From Azoarcus sp. DD4 (GTDB lineage: Bacteria; Pseudomonadota; Gammaproteobacteria; Burkholderiales; Rhodocyclaceae), in assembly GCF_006496635.1 (NCBI RefSeq), contig NZ_CP022958.1:1-64000 (forward strand): a DNA stretch of 64,000 bases, in the 5' to 3' direction. The translations under genes and the position numbers were made by a program. Shown here piece after piece: positions 22,516 to 29,967 of this stretch. Under the pieces are notes generated by a model. The model made no database searches. It was not told where the DNA came from and saw only the letters and a program-made list of their open reading frames with translations. Within the stretch, counting starts at the first letter, position 1, and every line of letters starts with the position of its first letter.

Positions 22516-23538
22516 ATGGATAGCCTGGACCACGACGTCCTCACCCGCGCCCGCGACTGGCTCGCCGCCGGTCGCCGGGTGCTGCTCGCCACCGTGGTGC
22601 GCACCTGGGGTTCCTCGCCGCGCCCGCCCGGCGCGCTGCTGGCGCTGCGCGACGACGGCCGCGCGGTCGGCTCGGTGTCGGGCGGCTGCATCGAGGACGA
22701 CCTCATCGACCGCCTGCACCGCGACGGCCTGCCCGCCGTGCCGCAACTGGTGAGCTACGGCGTCGGCGCCGAAGAGGCGCGCCGCTTCGGCCTGCCCTGC
22801 GGCGGCACCATGGAGCTGGTGCTCGAACCCCTCGCCGATCCGGCACCGCTCGATGCCCTGCTCGCCCGGCTGGCCGCCGGCGAACTGGTCGAACGCCGGC
22901 TCGACATGGCCAGCGGCACGGCCAGCCTCGCCGCGGCCCACCCGGAACAGGGCCTGGCCTACGACGGCCGCACGCTGACCAGCGTGTTCGGCCCGCGCTA
23001 CCGGCTGCTGCTGATCGGCGCCGGCCAGCTCTCGGAAAGCCTCGCCCGCATCGCCCTCGCGCTGGATTTCGCCATCACCGTGTGCGATCCGCGCGAGGAA
23101 TACCACGAGGAATGGCGGGTGCCCGGCACTACGTTGACCCGCGACATGCCGGACGACGTGGTCATCGCGATGCGGCCGGACGCGCGCACCGCGGTGATCG
23201 CGCTCACCCACGACCCCAAGCTCGACGACCTTGCGCTGATGGAGGCGCTGCGCTCGCCGGCCTTCTACGTCGCCGCGCTCGGCTCGCGCCGCAACAACGC
23301 CGCCCGCCGCGAGCGGCTGCGCGAGTTCGACGTCAGCGAAGCGCAGGTCGCCGCGCTGCGCGGCCCCGCCGGGCTCTACATTGGCAGCCGCACGCCAGCC
23401 GAGATCGCCGTCTCCATCGCCGCCGAGCTAGTCGCGGTCAAGAACGGCGTGACCCCGGAACGGGTGCTGCCGGTGGCCGAAGCCAAGGCCGCGCTCGAAC
23501 TCGCCGCCGACACCCTGTCGAGCTGCGCCGCCCGTTGA
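22516..23538 (+). CDS. xdhC: XdhC/CoxI-family molybdenum cofactor maturation factor
   Basis: XdhC-type proteins bind molybdenum cofactor, assist its sulfuration and insert it into xanthine dehydrogenase-family enzymes. The 340-residue protein has the N-terminal XdhC/CoxI domain (TWGSSPRPPGALLALRDDG and GSVSGGCIEDDL) and the C-terminal Rossmann-like domain (LLLIGAGQLSESLARIAL and YVAALGSRRNNAARRERL). It starts 22 bp after the hydroxylase gene with AGGAGG upstream. Its stop overlaps the next start as TGATG, so the two maturation genes are coupled. Confidence 0.92.
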   Translation: MDSLDHDVLTRARDWLAAGRRVLLATVVRTWGSSPRPPGALLALRDDGRAVGSVSGGCIEDDLIDRLHRDGLPAVPQLVSYGVGAEEARRFGLPCGGTMELVLEPLADPAPLDALLARLAAGELVERRLDMASGTASLAAAHPEQGLAYDGRTLTSVFGPRYRLLLIGAGQLSESLARIALALDFAITVCDPREEYHEEWRVPGTTLTRDMPDDVVIAMRPDARTAVIALTHDPKLDDLALMEALRSPAFYVAALGSRRNNAARRERLREFDVSEAQVAALRGPAGLYIGSRTPAEIAVSIAAELVAVKNGVTPERVLPVAEAKAALELAADTLSSCAAR

Positions 23539-24104
23539 TGCAGGGCATCCTGCTCGCCGCCGGCTACGGCCGCCGCTTCGACCCCGACGGCGTGCAGGAC
23601 AAGCTGCTGGCGCCGCTCGCCGACGGCCGCCCGGTGATCTGGCACGCCGCGCGCGCGCTGTGCGCCGCGCTGCCGGGCAGCCTCGCGGTGCTGCGGCCCG
23701 GCCAGACGGCACGCGCGAACTGGCTGCGGGACGCCGGTTGCGAAGTGCTGGAAAGCATAGCAGCGGAAGCCGGCATGGGCGCTGCACTGGCCTCGGCGGT
23801 CGCCGCCAGCGCGGACGCCGACGGCTGGGTGGTGGCGCTTGCCGACATGCCGTGGCTGCCGGTGGACGCGGTCGCCGCAGTGGCAGCCGCGATCGACCAT
23901 CCGCAGCGCGTTGCGGCGGCGATGCACGACGGCCGCCGCGGTCATCCGGTCGGGTTTGGCGCGGCTTGGGGGGTCAAGCTGATGACGCTCGCCGGCGACA
24001 GCGGCGCACGCGAGTTGCTGCGCGATGCGGAGATACTGTTGATCGACAGCGCCGATCCCGGTGTGCTGCGGGATGTGGATACGCCGGCGGATCTGGGTCG
24101 CTGA
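23538..24104 (+). CDS. MobA/MocA-like molybdopterin nucleotidyltransferase
   Basis: MocA attaches CMP, and MobA attaches GMP, to molybdopterin; xanthine oxidase-family enzymes in bacteria generally use the cytosine form. The 188-residue protein has the nucleotide-binding start ILLAAGYGRRF with the downstream Lys (DKLLAPLADG) and the metal-binding VALADMPWLP. It overlaps the xdhC stop by 1 nt and ends the hydroxylase operon. MocA-type function is inferred from context, since the sequence does not show base specificity. Confidence 0.87.
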   Translation: MQGILLAAGYGRRFDPDGVQDKLLAPLADGRPVIWHAARALCAALPGSLAVLRPGQTARANWLRDAGCEVLESIAAEAGMGAALASAVAASADADGWVVALADMPWLPVDAVAAVAAAIDHPQRVAAAMHDGRRGHPVGFGAAWGVKLMTLAGDSGARELLRDAEILLIDSADPGVLRDVDTPADLGR

Positions 24105-24130
24105 GACTGCTGGAATCCCGGCGCCGTCCG

Positions 24131-24300
24131 CTCCTCCTGCTTCAAGAGGAGGTTGGGATGGGGATGGGGTTAAGCTCGGCGCAGTATGTACCCCATCCCC
24201 ACCCCAGCCCGGGAGCCTCCGCTTCGCTCCGTCGTTCAGCAGGCGGCAAGCAATGCTTGCCAAAACCCCTGCTTCACCCCCTTGAAAGGGAGGGAGAAAA
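24131..24300. repeat. Palindromic intergenic repeat, copy A
   Basis: The right part (24191-24300) aligns over about 110 nt with 28535-28645. Shared blocks include CCCCATCCCCACCCCA, GGAG then TTCGCTTCGCTCCG-like sequence, a small palindrome at the centre, and a CCCCCTTG...GGGAGGGAGAAAAC end. The left part holds only a short inverted end (GGGATGGGGATGGGG). It fills the gap between the mocA-like and flavin reductase genes. Confidence 0.75.
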
Positions 24301-24325
24301 CCAACGCCCCGCCACCCTCACTCCC

Positions 24326-24901
24326 ATGACCCCACCCCACACCTTCCCCGTCCCGCTCGCCAAGTGCTACCGCCTGCTCAACCACGGCCCCACGGTGCTG
24401 GTCGCCAGCGCCCACGCCGGCCGCCGCAACGTCATGGCCGCCGCCTGGAACATGCCGCTGGATTTCGACCCACCCAAGGTCGCCGTGGTGATCGACAAGG
24501 CCACCTACAGCCGCGGCCTGATCGAGGCCTCCGGCGAATTCGTGCTGGCGGTGCCCACCCGTGCCGCCGCCGCGCAGGCGCTGGCGGCTGGATCGCACAG
24601 CGGCCGCGACGAGGACAAGTTCGCCGCGCTCGGCATCGAGGCCTGGACAGCAGACAAGCTAGGGGCGCCGCTCCCGGGCGGCTGCATCGCCTGGCTGGAA
24701 TGCCGCGTCATCCCGGAACCACACATCCAGCAGGCTTACGATCTCTTTCTCGGCGAAGTGGTGGCGGCCCGCGCAGACGCGCGCCTGTTCCGCGACGGCC
24801 ACTGGCACTTCGACGAAGCCGCCACGCGCAGCATCCACTACATCGCCGGCGGCAACTTCTTCGCCACCGGCGAGGCCTTCGAAGTCGGCCCCACGCGCTA
24901 G
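24326..24901 (+). CDS. Flavin reductase-like domain protein
   Basis: The 191-residue protein matches the flavin reductase/FMN-binding split-barrel family, which reduce flavin with NAD(P)H for partner oxygenases or act as flavoproteins. The pattern VMAAAWNMPLDFDPPKVAVVIDK, then an ASGEFVLAVP segment and a late GEVVAARAD strand, follow the family. The ATG at 24326 lies just after the repeat copy A and has no clear ribosome site. Its stop overlaps, tail to tail, the stop of the DUF2798 gene. No partner oxygenase is adjacent. Confidence 0.82.
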   Translation: MTPPHTFPVPLAKCYRLLNHGPTVLVASAHAGRRNVMAAAWNMPLDFDPPKVAVVIDKATYSRGLIEASGEFVLAVPTRAAAAQALAAGSHSGRDEDKFAALGIEAWTADKLGAPLPGGCIAWLECRVIPEPHIQQAYDLFLGEVVAARADARLFRDGHWHFDEAATRSIHYIAGGNFFATGEAFEVGPTR

Positions 24902-25125
24902 GACGACAGCGCGGCGACGATCCTGCGCGCTGCGCGCTGCGCGATCGGGATGGCGACAAAGGCAGCCGCCACCGCGATCGGCCAGGCGACTGCGAAGGCA
25001 TGCATCCAGCGCGACAGGTAGTCCGGCGGAAAACCGAGGTTGAGCCAGGTGACCACTGCGGTCATCAGGAAAGCCATGATGCCGGCCATGATCACCGGCT
25101 GCACGTATTGGGGCTTGATCTGCAT
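24898..25125 (-). CDS. DUF2798 small membrane protein
   Basis: This 75-residue protein has two hydrophobic segments (about 10-30 and 44-65), with the DUF2798-like core MAFLMTAVVTWLNLGFP and FAVAWPIAVAAAFVAIP. It is a predicted inner-membrane protein of unknown function. Its last 4 nt overlap the end of the convergent flavin reductase gene. It is divergent from the TerC gene. Confidence 0.75.
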   Translation of the reverse strand: MQIKPQYVQPVIMAGIMAFLMTAVVTWLNLGFPPDYLSRWMHAFAVAWPIAVAAAFVAIPIAQRAARRIVAALSS

Positions 25126-25286
25126 GGGCGTCTCGGTGCGTGTCGGCGATGGTGCAAAGCAGCATTTTCCTCCTCCGACGCCACGTCCGACAAGGTCGCG
25201 ACAGCACGTTCTATATCAACCAAACGGCGTCGTGATACGTTGACGGGGCTCCGCGCGGACAATCGCGCTCATCAATAAAAACCCCG

Positions 25287-26063
25287 ATGCTAGAAATCTT
25301 CACCGACCCCCAGCTGATCGTTGCCTTCTTCACCCTCACCGCGCTGGAACTGGTGCTGGGCATCGACAACATCATCTTCATCTCCATCCTGGTGGACAAA
25401 CTGGCGCCGGAGCGCCGCAACTTCGCCCGCCGCCTCGGCCTCTTCCTGGCGATGTTCATGCGCATCGGCCTGCTCGCCATGCTCGCCTGGCTGGCCGGGC
25501 TCACTGCGCCGCTGTTTACCGTGTTCGACGCCGGCTTCTCGGGCCGCGACATCATCCTGATCGCCGGCGGCCTGTTCCTGGTGTGGAAGAGCACCGGCGA
25601 GATCCACCAGTTGCTCGAAGGCGAGGAGGGCGAGGCCTCCAGCGCGGTCAAGGCCACCTTCACCGCGGTCATCCTGCAGATCATCGTCATCGACCTGGTG
25701 TTCTCGCTCGACTCCATCATCACCGCCATCGGCATGGTCAACCACCTGCCGGTGATGGTTGCCGCGGTGGTGGCTTCGGTCGCGCTGATGATGGTGGCCT
25801 CTGCCCCGATCGGCGAATTCGTCTCGCGCCATCCCACGGTGAAGATGCTGGCGCTGTCCTTCCTGATGGTGGTCGGCGTGGTGCTGATTGCCGACGGCTT
25901 CGGCCATCACGTGCCCAAGGGCTACATCTACTTCGCGATGGCCTTCTCGGTGGTGGTGGAAATGCTCAACATCCGACTGCGCAAGCAGGCCGAGAAGCCG
26001 GTGGACCTGCACGAGGCCTACGTCGTCGAGAAGCAGCCGGCCAGCGCCGCCGACAAGGCCTGA
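25287..26063 (+). CDS. TerC-family integral membrane protein
   Basis: TerC proteins are membrane proteins linked to tellurite resistance and to manganese export for metalation of secreted enzymes. The 258-residue protein has about seven hydrophobic helices and the two acidic membrane motifs, ELVLGIDNIIFISIL (about 21-35) and DLVFSLDSIITAIG (about 142-155), that define the family. No ribosome site is obvious before the ATG. A yybP-ykoY-type manganese riboswitch was looked for upstream and not recognised. It stands alone. Confidence 0.9.
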   Translation: MLEIFTDPQLIVAFFTLTALELVLGIDNIIFISILVDKLAPERRNFARRLGLFLAMFMRIGLLAMLAWLAGLTAPLFTVFDAGFSGRDIILIAGGLFLVWKSTGEIHQLLEGEEGEASSAVKATFTAVILQIIVIDLVFSLDSIITAIGMVNHLPVMVAAVVASVALMMVASAPIGEFVSRHPTVKMLALSFLMVVGVVLIADGFGHHVPKGYIYFAMAFSVVVEMLNIRLRKQAEKPVDLHEAYVVEKQPASAADKA

Positions 26064-26070
26064 ACGCCGC

Positions 26071-26103
26071 GCCCCGGCACCCGCCGCGCGGGTCCGCCGG
26101 GGC
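26071..26103. terminator. GC-rich hairpin after the TerC gene
   Basis: GCCCCGGC and ACCCGC on the left pair with GCGGGT and GCCGGGGC on the right, a 14-bp stem with a 2-nt bulge and a 3-nt loop. It lies between two convergent genes. It lacks a T-tract, so it may act by stabilising 3' ends rather than as a classical terminator. Confidence 0.45.
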
Positions 26104-26128
26104 CGGCAGCACCGATCACACACGGCGC

Positions 26129-27019
26129 CTACTGCACCGGCGCCGCGTTGCCGCCCTCCAGCAAGACCTCGACCCAGGCATCCAGCGCCGGATGCGGTTC
26201 CGCCAGGCGGCGCCGGATCAGCACCGTCGGCGACACCGCCAGGTGCGCCGGCAGCGGATGGCTCGCCACCTGTCGGCCACGCGGATGCCCGGCCAGCAGG
26301 CTGGCCGGCAACACCCCCATGCCCAGGCCCGCCGCGACACAGCCGAGTATGGCCTCCACCGAGGCATAGCTCTGCTGGCCGCGCACCTTCCAGCCGCTCT
26401 CCTGCACCCAGTTGTACAGGCGCGCACGGTAGTGGCAGCCCTCCGGGAACACGATCAGGCTCACTTCTTCGCCCGGCCCGGGCACCGCCGCGCCCGGCGG
26501 CAGCACCAGCCGCAATTCCTCGCGCCACACTTCGCTGGCGATCAGCCGCGGATGCTCCAGCGGCCCGGCCACCAGGGCCGCATCCAGTTCGTGGCCGAGC
26601 ACCCGTTCGATCAGCGCCGAGCTGGTACCGGTCTCCAGCTCCACGCCCACCCGAGGCGCGTGGCGATGGAAACGCGCCAGCACGTCGGGCAGGCGCATCG
26701 CCGCGGTGGTTTCCATCGAACCGAGCCGCAGCCGCCCCTGCAGGGTGTCCAGATGCACGCTCTGCCATGCCGCCGCACACAGGCTGTCGAGCTGGCGCGC
26801 GTGCGGCAGCAGGCGCTCGCCGGCAGCGGTCAGCTTGAACTGCGGGCCGTTGCGCTCCAGCAGCACGCTGCCGAGCTGCTCCTCCAGCTGGCGCAGACGC
26901 GCCGACACGTTGGACGGCACGCAGTTGAGGTGGCGCGACGCCGCGCTCAGGCTGCCGTGCTCGACCACGGCGTGAAAGTAGCGGAGCAATTGCGGATTGA
27001 AGCGGCTGGCGGACAGCAT
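26129..27019 (-). CDS. LysR-family regulator beside the YbfB-type MFS gene
   Basis: The 296-residue protein has the LysR helix-turn-helix at about 15-55 (GSLSAASRHLNCVPSNVSARLRQLEEQL) and an effector domain. It is divergent from the MFS gene at 27179. LysR regulators in this arrangement commonly control the neighbouring transporter. The AT-rich intergenic stretch with an ATACT-N13-AGTAT dyad is the likely binding site. Confidence 0.9.
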   Translation of the reverse strand: MLSASRFNPQLLRYFHAVVEHGSLSAASRHLNCVPSNVSARLRQLEEQLGSVLLERNGPQFKLTAAGERLLPHARQLDSLCAAAWQSVHLDTLQGRLRLGSMETTAAMRLPDVLARFHRHAPRVGVELETGTSSALIERVLGHELDAALVAGPLEHPRLIASEVWREELRLVLPPGAAVPGPGEEVSLIVFPEGCHYRARLYNWVQESGWKVRGQQSYASVEAILGCVAAGLGMGVLPASLLAGHPRGRQVASHPLPAHLAVSPTVLIRRRLAEPHPALDAWVEVLLEGGNAAPVQ

Positions 27020-27052
27020 GGCCGGACCTTTCTCTTTTGGTGATGATTAATA

Positions 27053-27075
27053 ATACTACTTTTCACTAACAGTAT
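27053..27075. promoter_or_regulatory. Candidate LysR-type operator
   Basis: ATACT (27053-27057) and AGTAT (27071-27075) form an interrupted dyad in an AT-rich block unlike its GC-rich surroundings, 34 bp upstream of the LysR start and about 100 bp before the MFS gene. It matches the T-N11-A layout of LysR sites in a general way. Confidence 0.4.
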
Positions 27076-27178
27076 CCCCGGCGGCTCCGTTACAGTCATC
27101 CCATCATCCGCATGGGTACCGAACCGGAACGGAAGCGATGGCCCAAGGCTCGCCCGCTCCCCCGCCAGGAGATCAGAC

Positions 27179-28402
27179 ATGACCCCACAGTCCAACGCCC
27201 CGCCCGGCCGCCTCTGGCTGCCACTGCTGGCCGCCGCGCTCGCGCTGGTGGTGGTGCACGGCATCGGCCGCTTCGCCTACACCCCGCTGCTGCCCATGCT
27301 GGTGGCCGACGGCTTCATGGGCCTGGACGCCGGCGCCGCCTTCGCCACCTGGAACTACGTCGGCTACCTGCTCGGGGCCATGCTGGCCATCCGCCTGCAC
27401 GAGCCGGCGCAGATCCGCCGCATCCTGCCGGCGGCGCTGCTCATCAACGCCGCGTGCACGGTGGCGCAGGGCTTCACCGATCATCCGACGTTGTTCCTCC
27501 TGCTGCGGCTCATCAGCGGCATCAGCAACGGCGTGGTCTTCGTCCAGGCACCGGCGCTGGTGCTGGAATGGCTGGCGCGCCACGGCCTGGCCGCGCTGTC
27601 CGGGCTGATGTATTTCGGCGTCGGCAGCGGGCTGCTGCTGTCCAACGCGCTCGCCAACCTGCCGGCCGCATGGTTGCACGGAGCCGAACGCTGGTGGCCG
27701 ATGGCGCTGGCGGCGGTGCCGCTGGCCTGGTGGAGTGCCCGCCAGCTCGCCCACCTCGACCGCCCGCAGGCCGGCGCGCCGGCTCTGCCTGCCGCCAGCC
27801 GGGCCACGCCGCTGCTCGACCGCGCCAGCCTGCCGGTCTTCATGGCCTATGCCGGCGCCGGCCTCGGCTACATCCTGCCGACCACCTTCCTGCCGGTGGT
27901 GGCGCACGAGCAGCTGCCCGCCGGCCATTGGCTGCAGAGCGGCGCCTGGCTGATCCTGGCGCTGAGCACGCTCGCCGCCGCCTGGCTGTGGAACCGCCTC
28001 GGCAGCCGCATGGGCGACCGCAACGCGCTGATACTCAACTACGTGGTGCAGGGCATAGGCGTGGCCGGCCCGCTGCTGTGGCCGGGCGTGCCGGGCGTAC
28101 TCGCCTGCGCGCTGCTGGTGGGCAGCACCTTCCTCGGCAGCGTGCTGCTCACCCAACGCCTGGCGCGTGCGCTGCATCCGCACCAGGGGCCGCGCATCTC
28201 GGCGGCGCTGATCACGCTGTACGGCCTCGCCCAACTTACCGGACCGTGGATGGCGCGGATGTGGCTGGAGCGCGGCGGCAGCATGAGCGACACTTACTGG
28301 CTGGGCGCGGGGGCGCTGGTGTGGGCGACGCTGTGGACCTTGCGGACGCAGCAGGCGCCGGCGCATGCGGGGATGGGATTGAAGGCGGTTCGGGCCGACT
28401 GA
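27179..28402 (+). CDS. YbfB/YjiJ-family MFS transporter
   Basis: The 407-residue protein has about twelve hydrophobic segments and the N-terminal signature GIGRFAYTPLLPMLV (about 28-42) typical of the YbfB/YjiJ branch of the major facilitator superfamily. GGAG lies about 8 nt before the ATG. Substrates of this branch are largely unknown. It is divergently paired with a LysR regulator. Confidence 0.88.
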   Translation: MTPQSNAPPGRLWLPLLAAALALVVVHGIGRFAYTPLLPMLVADGFMGLDAGAAFATWNYVGYLLGAMLAIRLHEPAQIRRILPAALLINAACTVAQGFTDHPTLFLLLRLISGISNGVVFVQAPALVLEWLARHGLAALSGLMYFGVGSGLLLSNALANLPAAWLHGAERWWPMALAAVPLAWWSARQLAHLDRPQAGAPALPAASRATPLLDRASLPVFMAYAGAGLGYILPTTFLPVVAHEQLPAGHWLQSGAWLILALSTLAAAWLWNRLGSRMGDRNALILNYVVQGIGVAGPLLWPGVPGVLACALLVGSTFLGSVLLTQRLARALHPHQGPRISAALITLYGLAQLTGPWMARMWLERGGSMSDTYWLGAGALVWATLWTLRTQQAPAHAGMGLKAVRAD

Positions 28403-28426
28403 GGGCGCTTCTTGTTCCTCCACGCT

Positions 28427-28645
28427 CAAGGGGGCGGAGCAGGTGTTTCAGGAAGCACTGCTTGCCGCCTGCGGAGCGGCGAGGCCGAGACTACTGTTAG
28501 GAGGGGGATGGGGGTGGGCGCGCGCTGAACCAAGCCCCATCCCCACCCCAACCCAGGAGTCTTCGCTTCGCTCCGCCGCTCCGGCGGCGCAGAGCAGTGC
28601 TCTGCGAAACCCCGCCTACGCCCCCTTGCAGGGGAGGGAGAAAAC
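28427..28645. repeat. Palindromic intergenic repeat, copy B
   Basis: This copy holds two arms in inverted order. The left arm (from CAAGGGGGCGGAGCAGG at 28427 to about 28515) resembles the reverse complement of the right arm (28535-28645), and the right arm aligns with copy A. Each arm has its own small central palindrome (AGCACTGCT; AGAGCAGTGCTCT). It fills the gap between the MFS gene and the cupin gene. Confidence 0.75.
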
Positions 28646-28653
28646 GGGCCAGC

Positions 28654-29142
28654 CTACCGATGCACTCCCGCCGCCACCCCGTCGCGCTCGGCCATCTCCA
28701 GCATCACCCTGTAATCCACGATCCCGGCGATGCTGCCGTCCGGTGCCAGCCCGGCGATCGGTCCGTCGAACACGCAGAACAGCACGCAGCCGTCCTTGGT
28801 TCGCGGCTGGTGGATGTCGCCCGCCGGCTCGAACATGTAGTCGCCCGGACCGCCGATGTCGGCGTCTTCGTAGCAGATGTCGCCTTCCATCACCATCACC
28901 TCGATCGCGCCGAGGTGGTGGTGGATCGGCGCTTCCACGCCGGCTAGCACCTTGAGCATGCAGGTGAAGCCGCCGCTGCGGCTATTCACGCTCAGCAGCT
29001 TGTACTGCACGCCCTCCATCACCCACGGCCGCCACGGGATCGGGTCCAGCTTCTGGAACCTGGGATAGGGCAGGGTGATCCTGTCGCGCGCGGCGCTTCC
29101 GTGGGTTTTCTGGCTCTCGGCGGTGCACAGCATGACGCTCAT
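28654..29142 (-). CDS. Cupin protein, 2,4'-dihydroxyacetophenone dioxygenase-like
   Basis: This 162-residue single-domain cupin has the metal-binding motif APIHHHLGAIE (His74, His76 and Glu81) and a later His111 in DIHQPR, so a complete 3-His/1-Glu set is present. The order and the WVMEG...KLLSVN start are typical of the small dioxygenases annotated as 2,4'-dihydroxyacetophenone dioxygenase, which cleave the ketone side chain. AAGGAG precedes the ATG. It is divergent from a paralogue of the same length at 29440. Dioxygenase activity is inferred. Confidence 0.8.
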   Translation of the reverse strand: MSVMLCTAESQKTHGSAARDRITLPYPRFQKLDPIPWRPWVMEGVQYKLLSVNSRSGGFTCMLKVLAGVEAPIHHHLGAIEVMVMEGDICYEDADIGGPGDYMFEPAGDIHQPRTKDGCVLFCVFDGPIAGLAPDGSIAGIVDYRVMLEMAERDGVAAGVHR

Positions 29143-29439
29143 CGTGGTCTCCTTCGTTACCTGCTTGTCGTGGAATGGCGGCGCCCCGCCGCTCGGGACG
29201 GATGGGCCGGCGACCGATATTAGGCGGCGTCCCTGCCCCCGGTGCCGCCACCTGCCAAATCGCCGCGACGATTCCAAAATCGCGATAAATCGATACTGAA
29301 ACCCTCCGATTTGCGAAAAATCGGCACTTTTCGGGATATCGCGACGATTCCGGCTCCTTTGTGTTTGTGCATTGCACTCGCGGCTAGATTTCGCCGCACC
29401 GGCCGATCCGCCGGACCACAAAAACACAGGAGACAACCC
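29143..29439. promoter_or_regulatory. Divergent promoter region with dyads between twin cupins
   Basis: The 297-bp gap holds both promoters. It contains an AT-richer block with a perfect dyad CCGATTT-GCGAA-AAATCGG (29306-29324) and two direct copies of CGCGACGATTCC (29264-29275 and 29340-29351) placed 76 bp apart on either side of the dyad. The symmetry suggests a shared regulator, which is not encoded next door. Confidence 0.5.
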
Positions 29440-29928
29440 ATGACGGCCGCCGTCCTCAGCCATTCCCCCTCCAGCCAGGCCACCCTCAGCGCCCGCCACG
29501 GCAAGGATTTCGTCAATCTCGCCGAAGTGCCGTGGACGCCCTGGGTGATGGAAGGCACCCACTTCAAGCTGCTCGCCATCAATGAACTCAGCGGCGGCTT
29601 CTCGATGCTGCTCAAGGTCGATCCCGGCGTGCAGGCGCCGGTGCATGGCCACCTCGGTTCGGCCGAGGCCTACCTGGTCGAAGGCGGCTTCTACTACGAG
29701 GAAGACGACCCCGGCTACGCCGGCTACTACACCTACGAACGCGGCGGCTCCATCCACCAGCCGGTGTCGCCGCAGGGCTGCGTGATGTTTGCGGTGACCC
29801 ACGGCCCGCTCGCCGGCTGCAATCCGGACGGCTCGGTGTCCGCGGTGGTCGATTGCCGGCTGATGCTGCAACTCGCCGAAGCCAACGCCGCCGCCGGCCA
29901 CGTCGTGCAGCTCGTCTCCGGCCGCTGA
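29440..29928 (+). CDS. Cupin protein, paralogue of the divergent cupin
   Basis: This 162-residue cupin has the same architecture as its divergent neighbour: WTPWVMEG, then APVHGHLGSAE with His69, His71 and Glu76, and His106 in SIHQPV. The two proteins share the same length and motif spacing but differ at many positions, which points to an old duplication and possibly different substrates. CAGGAG precedes the ATG. The DUF1302 gene starts 39 bp downstream on the same strand, so this gene may lead that operon. Confidence 0.8.
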   Translation: MTAAVLSHSPSSQATLSARHGKDFVNLAEVPWTPWVMEGTHFKLLAINELSGGFSMLLKVDPGVQAPVHGHLGSAEAYLVEGGFYYEEDDPGYAGYYTYERGGSIHQPVSPQGCVMFAVTHGPLAGCNPDGSVSAVVDCRLMLQLAEANAAAGHVVQLVSGR

Positions 29929-29967
29929 GCCGCCTCCCTCCCCGCTCTTCCCTCCCAGGAGGAACCC

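Noticed and set aside
20373..22706. Minus-strand frame of about 777 codons opposite the molybdenum hydroxylase
   Set aside because: A shadow frame of a high-GC gene; composition is biased and no domain is visible.
25126..25286. Possible manganese riboswitch (yybP-ykoY type) before the TerC gene
   Set aside because: The conserved loops of that motif were not found in the 160 bp; only weak GC pairing is present.
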